Origin: G963662985 sp963662985 | GTDB taxonomy: Bacteria > Chloroflexota > Anaerolineae > Anaerolineales > UBA11579 | Direction: 5' to 3' | Assembly: GCA_963662985.1 (NCBI GenBank) | Contig: OY760067.1 | Span: 868,001-932,000 of the forward strand | Length of the DNA stretch: 64,000 bases | Shown: one piece after another, positions 17,042 to 24,053 of the stretch | Layout: each line of letters begins with the position of its first letter | Position numbering within the stretch: the first letter of the stretch is position 1 | Position numbers and translations under genes: made by a program | Notes under the pieces: generated by a model | The model's database searches: none | What the model was told of the DNA's origin: nothing | What the model saw: only the letters and a program-made list of their open reading frames with translations

Positions 17042-18826
17042 TCATCGAATTTCCACCAACACCGCTTCCACAGCCCGTCGATATCGATACTCATTCGTAT
17101 ACGTGCTAAAACTCTCACACGTAACCAACGTCACCATATCATACTCACTATGTCCCACCACGCTCTCATCCGTAGCATACACCTGCTTCGTACCGCGCAC
17201 CTCATACACATACTCACTCCCATTTGCAAAAATAGAGAACTGATTGCCGTATTGCAAATCCTTCAAATTCGCAAAAATACCCGCAGAATTATCCGCATTC
17301 CACACATGCCCAGTCAACACCGTGTTCCCCGTCCAAGTCGGATACGCCGTCCCTTCCAAAAATCCCACGTCATCGCCCAACCAAGTCACATCCCAGCCCG
17401 TATCATAATGTGGCACACCCACAATCGAAGCCGAAACGCCCAAACTCGGCACAGAAAGCACCATCGTAGTCGCTTCAAAAGCCTTATCAGCTGGTTGCAA
17501 AGGCAATGCCGTCACCACATCCGGTGCAAACCCTGTTTGTGGCAAAGTAAAATCATCTCCCGTACTCGGCAATGTGAATGCAGAAGTGCTTGACCCACCA
17601 CTCGCCGTAGACCCCGGTGCACTTGCCAAACACGGATCATAAATCACATTCCCAGTCACCACCGCAGCGCCACAAAAAGTGCCGCCCCACCAGTTCCCAG
17701 TCGCATCCAAAGCATCCGAGTCCCAGTTCTGCACGTCAAATTCATTCCCCGTGAAAGAGCTCCCATGCACCGTCAATTGAGCAGCCAAATTCCCAGCGCT
17801 TGATTGCATCCAAATCCCTGCGCCATCCCAATAAGGCGCATTAATATTACAAAAAGTATCCCCATCAAAGCTCGCCGAAGCAGTCGGGTTCGCGCTCAAA
17901 TAAAGTCCAGCCCCATCCGTATTATCACAATACGTATTCCCCGAACTCACCACACTAGTATCATACGCATACAACCCATTATTACAGCCCGTCACCGTAT
18001 TATCCGTCAAATTAACCAACCCAGCAGAATACCCCAAAATACAAGTTGCGCTCCAACTCCCTGCCGGATCTTCATAATAACAACCCGTCACTTCATTGTC
18101 GGTCAAATCCGCATTTGCTCCATAGGAAACCTGCACTCCATTTTGCGCCGTCACTGTCGTCACGCCCGCACAAGTCACTTTGTTGCCTTCCAGCTCCCCA
18201 TAAGAAGTCGCCCCATCAATCGTCACCCCATTCTTTTGGAATCCGCGCACTTCACTATCTTTCATCTCAATCGTCCCAAATTCAGAGATCGCATTTCGTC
18301 CCACCTGAATCGCCACTCCGCGTTGGTTTCCGCTCAACGGATCCTCACGAATATCCAACACCTTGCTATCATGCAAATTCAAATGGCCATTTCCAATCAC
18401 CAAAATCCCAAAGAAATTAATTCGATAAGTTGAAGTCGGTGCTGCAGCAGGTCCCAAAGTCACCGGACCCTGCACAGTGAAATTATCAATTTCCACATCC
18501 GCACCATCGATCTTCACGATGGAATAATAATTTATAGAATCTGAAGCCCACAAACTTGGCTCCAAAATCACATTCCCCATCCCCTGCAAAATCACATCCT
18601 TCGTGATCACCAATTGCTCATCATAAGTCCCTGCCGCCACACGGATCGTATCTCCCGCCGCCGCCGCATCAATCGCCGCTTGAATAGAACAATACGGTGC
18701 CCCTGTCGTATCATTACACCCTGCATTATTCTTGTCTACCTCTAAAGTTGCTGCTGAAACCGAGAAAAAAGTCACCCCCACCAGCAAAATCAAAACCAAC
18801 CAAATCGCAAAACGAGTCCTATTCAT
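17042..18826 (-). CDS. secreted right-handed beta-helix protein fused to a sortase domain
   Basis: A 594-residue protein with signal peptide (MNRTRFAIWLVLILL, cleavage near VSAA). Residues 25-400 form a right-handed beta-helix of the pectate-lyase-like type, starting with CSIQAAIDAAAAGDTIRVAAG and showing many short repeats. A linker follows containing LPSTG at about 419 and LPQTG at about 428. The last 150 residues are a sortase: His507 in TVLTGHVWN, Cys570 in VTLVTCESF, and an Arg cluster at 581-584 (RYRR), the expected His-Cys-Arg set. GGAGGG precedes the ATG. Sortases join proteins to cell-surface amines by cleaving LPxTG-like sites. A sortase carrying its own such motifs and a carbohydrate-type helix may attach itself or partners at the surface. 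Confidence 0.88.
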   Translation of the reverse strand: MNRTRFAIWLVLILLVGVTFFSVSAATLEVDKNNAGCNDTTGAPYCSIQAAIDAAAAGDTIRVAAGTYDEQLVITKDVILQGMGNVILEPSLWASDSINYYSIVKIDGADVEIDNFTVQGPVTLGPAAAPTSTYRINFFGILVIGNGHLNLHDSKVLDIREDPLSGNQRGVAIQVGRNAISEFGTIEMKDSEVRGFQKNGVTIDGATSYGELEGNKVTCAGVTTVTAQNGVQVSYGANADLTDNEVTGCYYEDPAGSWSATCILGYSAGLVNLTDNTVTGCNNGLYAYDTSVVSSGNTYCDNTDGAGLYLSANPTASASFDGDTFCNINAPYWDGAGIWMQSSAGNLAAQLTVHGSSFTGNEFDVQNWDSDALDATGNWWGGTFCGAAVVTGNVIYDPCLASAPGSTASGGSSTSAFTLPSTGDDFTLPQTGFAPDVVTALPLQPADKAFEATTMVLSVPSLGVSASIVGVPHYDTGWDVTWLGDDVGFLEGTAYPTWTGNTVLTGHVWNADNSAGIFANLKDLQYGNQFSIFANGSEYVYEVRGTKQVYATDESVVGHSEYDMVTLVTCESFSTYTNEYRYRRAVEAVLVEIR

Positions 18827-18862
18827 CTAAATAACCCTCCGAAGCACGCTGCTTTGTGTGTA

Positions 18863-18880
18863 TTAATAAATGTTTATTAA
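18863..18880. repeat. 18-bp palindrome upstream of the sortase gene
   Basis: TTAATAAA / TTTATTAA around TG, 37 bp upstream of the ATG; a possible operator. The remaining spacer to 19007 shows no gene. Confidence 0.45.
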
Positions 18881-19007
18881 CCACTGCGAATTATAATTGA
18901 TAAAAATGTAAATGAAAAGAACATGAGAGCCACCTTACAAAAACTCTAATCTTTGCTCATTTTACCCAATCCCTAACCAATTCTTTACAAATCCCCCATA
19001 ATTTTCC

Positions 19008-19043
19008 CCCCTTAAAACAAAAATAGCCAATCACTTGGCTATT
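19008..19043 (-). terminator. terminator of mscL
   Basis: Arms AATAGCCAA and TTGGCTATT around TCAC, followed on the minus strand by TTTTGTTTT. Confidence 0.8.
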
Positions 19044-19058
19044 TTATTATCCAAAAAC

Positions 19059-19510
19059 TTATTCCACTTCAGACGTACAAGCCGAACAACGGGTCGCCTT
19101 CAACGGAATCGTGCTCAAACAATAAGGGCACTCCTTCGTCGTCACCGGTTTCGCTTCCGCTTTTTTCTTATCCAACTTCTCCAAGCGGTTGATCTGTTTC
19201 ACCACAAAAAAGATCACCAACGCCACAATCAAAAATTCACCAAAGTGTTCAAAAACACCCCGATGTTCAACGTCACCGCCCCAGCCTCTTGTGCCGCCGC
19301 CAACGTCTTAAACTTCTCCCCACTCAACGTAATAAACAAATTTGTAAAATCCACCTTCCCCAACAAAAGTCCAATCGGCGGCATCACAATATCATTCACC
19401 AAAGAAGTCACAATCTGCCCAAAAGCGCCCCCAATGATCACACCCACAGCTAGGTCGATCACATTCCCCTTCATTGCAAAATCCTTAAATTCATTCAACA
19501 TCTTTTTCAT
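19059..19510 (-). pseudogene. mscL: large-conductance mechanosensitive channel, one frameshift
   Basis: From the ATG at 19510 (AGGAGA upstream) the protein begins like MscL: FKDFAMKGNVIDLAVGVIIG, first helix, periplasmic loop, then GVFLNTLVNF. It stops there because an A5 run (plus strand 19231-19235) is one base short. Adding one base restores LIVALVIFFVVKQINRL, the second helix, and a C-terminal zinc-ribbon tail with CPYC and CSAC, ending at 19059. MscL forms a pentameric inner-membrane pore that opens under osmotic shock. Both halves are well conserved, so this is either a very recent mutation, a slippage-prone site or a sequencing error. Without the second helix the short product would not form a channel. 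Confidence 0.88.
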
Positions 19511-19612
19511 TTTTTCAACTCTCCTAATCCAAAATTTTCTTTTTCAGATGTCTCATTCTAGCACACCCCTTCATCACCCGCCAACCGCATCCCCCTTCCA
19601 ATTTCATCCCAT

Positions 19613-19641
19613 TTGACACCTTCCCCAAAATCCTCTATAAT
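19613..19641 (+). promoter_or_regulatory. perfect consensus sigma-70-type promoter
   Basis: TTGACA at 19613-19618 and TATAAT at 19636-19641 with an exact 17-bp spacer, pointing right toward the alkylation repair gene. Confidence 0.85.
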
Positions 19642-19642
19642 A

Positions 19643-19676
19643 CCCATAATCAAGAACAAATGTTCTTGATTATGGG
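19643..19676. promoter_or_regulatory. 34-bp palindrome containing an SOS (LexA) box-like core
   Basis: Perfect 16-bp arms (CCCATAATCAAGAACA and its complement) around AA start 2 bp after the -10 box, so a bound protein would block the promoter. The core GAACAAATGTTC at 19654-19665 fits the Gram-positive LexA form GAACNNNNGTTC, a form reported also for a Chloroflexota LexA. There is no T-run after it, so it is not a terminator. The repressor identity is inferred. Confidence 0.65.
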
Positions 19677-20030
19677 ATTCCCCACCTGCTTGCACCTTAA
19701 ATTCAAAAACAAAAAAACTTTGGGTAAAAATAACAGAAAAAAATGGATTAACCACATTTTTTCGAAACGCCCCAAACTCAACATAAAATATAATCAACCA
19801 CTTAATATACAATTTAGATATAAACAACTTATTAATAAAACAATTATATATAGAAATAGAATAAACAACCTATTTATACACAATATCAACCCACTCACAA
19901 AACCCTTGGCACCATTTGACACCGCAAAACGCCCCTCCGGGCAGCATCTGGCAGCATTCCCTCCGCTCCTTGGCGCATCCTGACACCCCATTTTCCCAAT
20001 TGTTAAAGAATTCAAATAAGGAACTAATCC
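19677..20030 (+). other. long 5' leader or gene-free stretch
   Basis: About 350 bp between the palindrome and the repair gene: an AT-rich part (19780-19905) then a GC-rich part. The 12-mer CCATTTGACACC occurs at 19609 and again at 19912, the second without a matching -10. A 107-codon frame opening inside the palindrome has no ribosome site and no protein-like composition, so I do not call it. Confidence 0.5.
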
Positions 20031-21152
20031 ATGCACAAAAAAGAAAAAACCTTCTCCCTCAAAGATCAACTCTTCAGTCCAGAAAACATCGCCTTCCTCG
20101 CCGCCACCATCCAAAACGTACATCCCGCCTTCGATGCCTCCCAATTCCAAGCCCTCCTCCTCTCGCAAATCCCCAATCTTGAGCTCAAACAAGTCGTCAC
20201 CGCCATCCAGCAAGCCTTCACCCAGCTCCTCCCCAGCGACTATCTCACCACTCGTCAAATCCTCCTCAACTCTCTCCAACATCTCCCCGAAGATCATCGT
20301 CAAGGCTTCATCTATGCCGGCCATGCCGACTACATCGCCGTCCACGGCTGCACCGCTCAACACCTCCAAACCTCCTTAGATGCCCTCGGCATCATCACCG
20401 CCCACTTCTCCGCCGAGTTCGCCATCCGCCCCTTCCTCAACGCCTTCCCCAAAGAAACCATCGCCCAAATGGAAAAATGGTCACACAGTCCAAATCCTGC
20501 CCAACGTCGCCTCGCCTCCGAAGGCCTCCGTCCCAAGCTCCCCTGGGCAATCGGCATCACCAGCGATCCTCACCTCGCCCTCCCCATCCTAGACACCCTC
20601 CACGCCGACCCCGAGCGCGACATCACCCGCTCCGTCGCCAACCACCTCAACGACCTCTCCAAAACCGAGCCCGATCTCGTCGTCCAAGTCCTCACCCGCT
20701 GGCAGCAAGCCCACCAACAATCCCCCCAAGAGCTAGACTACATCATCCACCACAGCCTCCGCACCAGCATCAAGCGCGGTCACCCCGCCACCCTCGCCTT
20801 CCTCGGCTATGCCCCCACCCCAGCCATCACCCTCACCGATCTCACCCTCCACACCCCCACCGTCCCCATCGGCAGCGCCCTCCAATTCTCCTTCACCCTC
20901 CAAGCCCAACAAACCAGCCCCCTCATCATAGACTACAAAATCACCTTTGCCACTCCCCACTCCCGCATCTCCCAAAAGGTCTTCAAGCTCAAAACCCTCA
21001 CCCTCCCCGCTGGCGAATCCATCACCCTCACCAAATCTCACCCCTTCAAACCCATGACCACCCGTGCCCTCCACCCCGGCCAACACACCCTCGAGCTCCA
21101 AATCAACGGCCGCATCTATGCCACCCACAATTTTCAACTCACCTCGCCTTAA
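20031..21152 (+). CDS. DNA alkylation repair protein, AlkC-like HEAT repeat family
   Basis: A 373-residue protein. Residues 1-250 are helical HEAT-like repeats with signatures of the AlkC-type DNA alkylation repair family: ASEGLRPKLPW, LHADPERDITRSVANHLNDL, then HHSLRTSIKRGHPATLAFLGY. The last 110 residues form a beta-sandwich domain seen in some members. These glycosylases excise alkylated purines such as 3-methyladenine. AAGGAAC precedes the ATG. The nearest strong promoter, with an SOS-like palindrome, is about 390 bp upstream, which would fit damage control. Codon use is C-ending like the GH31 gene. Confidence 0.87.
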   Translation: MHKKEKTFSLKDQLFSPENIAFLAATIQNVHPAFDASQFQALLLSQIPNLELKQVVTAIQQAFTQLLPSDYLTTRQILLNSLQHLPEDHRQGFIYAGHADYIAVHGCTAQHLQTSLDALGIITAHFSAEFAIRPFLNAFPKETIAQMEKWSHSPNPAQRRLASEGLRPKLPWAIGITSDPHLALPILDTLHADPERDITRSVANHLNDLSKTEPDLVVQVLTRWQQAHQQSPQELDYIIHHSLRTSIKRGHPATLAFLGYAPTPAITLTDLTLHTPTVPIGSALQFSFTLQAQQTSPLIIDYKITFATPHSRISQKVFKLKTLTLPAGESITLTKSHPFKPMTTRALHPGQHTLELQINGRIYATHNFQLTSP

Positions 21153-21180
21153 AACAAAAAGAGCCTTTCCAGCTCTTCTT
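21153..21180. terminator. weak bidirectional terminator
   Basis: AAGAGC / GCTCTT stem with a 7-base loop between the convergent repair and DUF362 genes, T-rich on one side and A-rich on the other. Confidence 0.6.
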
Positions 21181-21197
21181 GCAAAATCCTCACCAAA

Positions 21198-22283
21198 CTA
21201 CGCTTGGTCAATATCGACCAACTGATACTGCCGCGACCCTAGCCCAATCTCCTCCGCATGAGCCAACGTCAATTGCCCATTTCGAGATTCAATCCGCTCA
21301 ATCAGATCTGCACCATCCTCAGCCGCATAGACCAAATCCACACAAGCCTGATCCAAAGCAACCGGGTCCAACGAAGCCAAAATCCCAATATCAGCCATAG
21401 TGGGTTTCGCCGGGCTGCTGTCGCAATCGCAATCCACAGACAAAAAGTTCATCACATTGATATAAACAATGTTCTCACCCAAATAATCCGCCACACCCTT
21501 AGCAGCCTCAGCCATCGATTCCAAAAAGTCATCATGGTCGCCATTCATCATCGTCTCTCGGCTCACCCCCGCCGTATGAATCAAACACTTTCCTTCCACA
21601 GAAGCGATCCCAATCGACATGTTCTTAATCACCCCGCCAAATCCCCCCATCATGTGACCCTTAAAATGCGCCAAATTCACCACAAAATCATAATTCCCAA
21701 AATTCTTCCCCACCAGAGCTTCTGTCAAATGGATCCCTCCTTCAATTGGCAAACTCATGCTGCCATCCGCATCCATAATATCCACCGCTGCAATCGCCTT
21801 AAAGCCATGAGATTCCATCACTCGCTCATGCAAAATCGTCGTCGAACGCATCCCAAAATATGCCGTATTACATTCCACAATCGTACCATTCACCTCATTC
21901 ACCAAATCAGCAATCAAACTAGGAGAAAGAAAATGATGTCCTCCCGGCTCTCCACTAGAGATCTTCACTGCCACATTCCCCTTTGCTGGGTGTTCCAATG
22001 CTCGATAAATCGCCAACAACCCCTCTGCGCTAATATCTCGTGTCATCAACACATCCTTTTGAGAAGTGTCCACCTTCGCACTCTTCGATCGCATTCGTCT
22101 CAATTCAGAATTCTTCACCAGCTCTTCATGCGTCGCACGCTTCACAGCCTCTCGTTTGCAACCGCCATCCTTCTCTGCAGACAAAATAGGCACAGCAGCC
22201 ACACCCAACCCAAACCATTTCAACACATTTCTTCGAGAAACACCTTTCTCGTTTTGTTCATTCTTATTACTTTGATTTGTCAT
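21198..22283 (-). CDS. DUF362 family protein with Tat-type signal
   Basis: A 361-residue protein. The N-terminus has a twin-arginine pattern (SRRNVLKWFG) followed by a hydrophobic stretch, so it is probably exported folded by Tat. The body matches DUF362: TRDISAEGLLAIYRAL, then HHFLSPSLIADLVNEVNG, then a glycine-rich run NLAHFKGHMMGGFGGVIKN and AALDQAC-like DPVALDQACVDLVY near the C-terminus. Some DUF362 proteins carry ferredoxin clusters; no such Cys set is present here. The function of the family is not established. AAAGGAGA precedes the ATG. It is alone between terminators and the MerR gene. Confidence 0.85.
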   Translation of the reverse strand: MTNQSNKNEQNEKGVSRRNVLKWFGLGVAAVPILSAEKDGGCKREAVKRATHEELVKNSELRRMRSKSAKVDTSQKDVLMTRDISAEGLLAIYRALEHPAKGNVAVKISSGEPGGHHFLSPSLIADLVNEVNGTIVECNTAYFGMRSTTILHERVMESHGFKAIAAVDIMDADGSMSLPIEGGIHLTEALVGKNFGNYDFVVNLAHFKGHMMGGFGGVIKNMSIGIASVEGKCLIHTAGVSRETMMNGDHDDFLESMAEAAKGVADYLGENIVYINVMNFLSVDCDCDSSPAKPTMADIGILASLDPVALDQACVDLVYAAEDGADLIERIESRNGQLTLAHAEEIGLGSRQYQLVDIDQA

Positions 22284-22364
22284 TTTGCTCTTTCTCCTTT
22301 AATCAAACAGAAATCGCACACTAGAGGATTAAATTCACTTAGAATTTCGTCGTTTTCCGAACAG

Positions 22365-22754
22365 CTATTCAAGATCAATTTCAGAAAGCTCTTTCTCCTT
22401 CAACAAAACAGCTTTTTCATAAACGCAGATTTTATACTTCAACATATTCAACGTAAACTGAAATTCCTCAATCCGTTGTTCAAGCTTCTCTTTTTCTTTT
22501 ATCAAAATATCTTTCCTTTGTGTAATCGTCTCATCCCCTGCTTCCACCAACCGCATATACTCTTTCAAAACTTCAATCGAAAGACCTGCATTTCTCATCC
22601 GCAAAATAAACTCAACCCGATGCAAATCTCTCTCATCGAAGTCTCGGATACCATTTTCCGTTCGATTAACAGGCAAAAGCAATCCTGCCCTTTCATAATA
22701 ACGAAGCGTTTCTGACGGAACATCAAACAACTTACTTACTTCTCCAATTTTCAT
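22365..22754 (-). CDS. MerR family transcriptional regulator
   Basis: A 129-residue regulator. The N-terminal winged helix reads MKIGEVSKLFDVPSETLRYYE, then GLLLPVNRTENGIRDF, and is followed by the long dimerisation coiled coil. No metal-binding Cys pair is present; the short length and coil resemble AdhR/NmlR-like regulators, which respond to aldehydes or thiol stress, but the ligand is unknown. Its own promoter is of the MerR type with a 19-bp spacer and a dyad centred between -35 and -10, so it most likely controls itself. A thioesterase and a flavodoxin gene lie upstream on the same strand but with their own terminators. Confidence 0.92.
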   Translation of the reverse strand: MKIGEVSKLFDVPSETLRYYERAGLLLPVNRTENGIRDFDERDLHRVEFILRMRNAGLSIEVLKEYMRLVEAGDETITQRKDILIKEKEKLEQRIEEFQFTLNMLKYKICVYEKAVLLKEKELSEIDLE

Positions 22755-22773
22755 GTCATCACCTCATACAAAC

Positions 22774-22804
22774 AGTATAGCACTTTGACTTAACTCAAAG
22801 TCAA
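22774..22804 (-). promoter_or_regulatory. MerR-type promoter with 19-bp spacer and dyad
   Basis: On the minus strand TTGACT (22799-22804) and TATACT (22774-22779) are 19 bp apart. The dyad ACTTTGA-N6-TCAAAGT at 22782-22801 fills the spacer. Overlong spacers that need MerR untwisting are typical of the family. Confidence 0.85.
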
Positions 22805-22882
22805 GCAACCTATTACTTGAAAATTGATATAACCAAGTCAAAAAGATAAGTGAGACAAAAAATAACGAATACACCCTTTAAA

Positions 22883-22908
22883 GAAAAAAGCGCTAAATCC
22901 TAGCACTT
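22883..22908 (-). terminator. terminator of the thioesterase gene
   Basis: Stem AAGTGCTA / TAGCGCTT (one wobble) with T-run on the minus strand, 10 bp past the stop. Confidence 0.75.
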
Positions 22909-22918
22909 CTTTTATCAA

Positions 22919-23347
22919 TCACTCATCCAATTTCATAATCCACTGATTTAGAACATCTTTCGCTTGCTGAGTCAATGGCTTTCCTTTTTTAGTAGTCCCA
23001 TCTACCTGTACAATCACAGTTTCAGCATGAGCAACGCATTTCCCATTCTGATAAAGATATTGCAACAATTGAATTGAACTTCTCCCTACTCGCAAAACAC
23101 CCGTACCAATATGCACCTCTCCTGGCCAAAGAATCTCTCGTAAATAATCTACCTTCAAAGAAGCAATCACAAATGTACTCCCTGCATCTAATACTGGAAA
23201 ATCAGGATGATAAAGCACTTCAACTCGCCCTGTCTCCAAAAATGTTGAAAACCTAGAATTATTCACATGCCCTTGTCGATCTGTATCTCCATATCGCACT
23301 TTATCATAAGACTTCAAAGGAAAATCTTCTAAATTCAAATTCTTCAT
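22919..23347 (-). CDS. hotdog-fold acyl-CoA thioesterase (4HBT/YbgC type)
   Basis: A 142-residue protein; I use the ATG at 23347, preceded by AAAGGAA, rather than the TTG one codon upstream. The active-site segment is VRYGDTDRQGHVNNSRF, the usual DxDxxGHVNN form with a catalytic Asp, followed by FLETGRVE. Such enzymes hydrolyse acyl-CoA thioesters in the cytoplasm; the chain specificity cannot be told. It lies between a flavodoxin and a MerR gene, each separated by terminators, so co-transcription is unlikely. Confidence 0.9.
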   Translation of the reverse strand: MKNLNLEDFPLKSYDKVRYGDTDRQGHVNNSRFSTFLETGRVEVLYHPDFPVLDAGSTFVIASLKVDYLREILWPGEVHIGTGVLRVGRSSIQLLQYLYQNGKCVAHAETVIVQVDGTTKKGKPLTQQAKDVLNQWIMKLDE

Positions 23348-23408
23348 CAACTTATTCCTTTCTCAAAAACAATTATCAATTAGACTAATAACAAACCTAT
23401 TAAATTAC

Positions 23409-23432
23409 AAAAAAGGCTCTCATTAGAGAACC
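23409..23432 (-). terminator. terminator of the flavodoxin gene
   Basis: Stem GGTTCTC / GAGAGCC around TAAT, then a run of six T on the minus strand. Confidence 0.85.
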
Positions 23433-23456
23433 TTGTCTATCACATAAAAAAACTCA

Positions 23457-23939
23457 TCACAACGACAACGCTTTATCTAACCAAACATTTACATCTTTTC
23501 CCACATCAAACGCCAGAGCACCTTGTACATCAAATTCTGAAATCACTTCTGCATCAGGGCATAAATAAGATATGTCATCAGTGCTTTTACCCAAACCACT
23601 AGATTCATGTGTTGAATAAGGAATTATCTTCTTTCCAGAAAAATCATATTTGTCCAAAAAATGTTGTACAACCATGGGCATCGTATTCCACCAAATTGGA
23701 TATCCTAAAATTACAACGTCATACTCTCTAATATCTTTATCAAAATCATAAAAATCTGGAAAAATTTGTTGTTGATGTTCTTCACGGGAAAGTTTTAAAA
23801 CGGCACCATAATTTGTTGGGTAAGGTTCAATCGGTACAATTTCAAATGCATCACACCCTAATCGATCTTGAATTAATTGTGCGATCTTTTTCGTATTTCC
23901 TGAATGACTAAAATAAGCAACCAAAATTTTTGGTTTCAT
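23457..23939 (-). CDS. flavodoxin family protein
   Basis: A 160-residue protein; the ATG at 23939 (MKPKILVAYFSHSGNTKK) has GAGGTG upstream and begins exactly at the first strand of the fold, so I prefer it to the ATG 12 bp before. The FMN phosphate loop is SHSGNTKK. VVILGYPIWWNTMP is the second FMN-binding loop, and STHESSGLG follows, all typical of the flavodoxin-like NAD(P)H:FMN proteins. It would carry electrons or reduce a small substrate in the cytoplasm. Its partner is not evident from the neighbours. Confidence 0.92.
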   Translation of the reverse strand: MKPKILVAYFSHSGNTKKIAQLIQDRLGCDAFEIVPIEPYPTNYGAVLKLSREEHQQQIFPDFYDFDKDIREYDVVILGYPIWWNTMPMVVQHFLDKYDFSGKKIIPYSTHESSGLGKSTDDISYLCPDAEVISEFDVQGALAFDVGKDVNVWLDKALSL

Positions 23940-24053
23940 CAAACACCTCACAAAAACAAAATCTAGTTTAACTATAATCTACATTCAAAAATAAAACTAT
24001 CCCTATTTCACAAGAAAAAATTAATAATGTATTATCTTTATTCTGAATCATAT

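Noticed and set aside
19643..19676. Palindrome as a Rho-independent terminator
   Set aside because: It lies 1 bp after a consensus -10 box and has no T-run on either side.
19660..19983. 107-codon frame beginning inside the SOS-like palindrome
   Set aside because: No ribosome-binding site, composition changes midway, and no recognisable protein.
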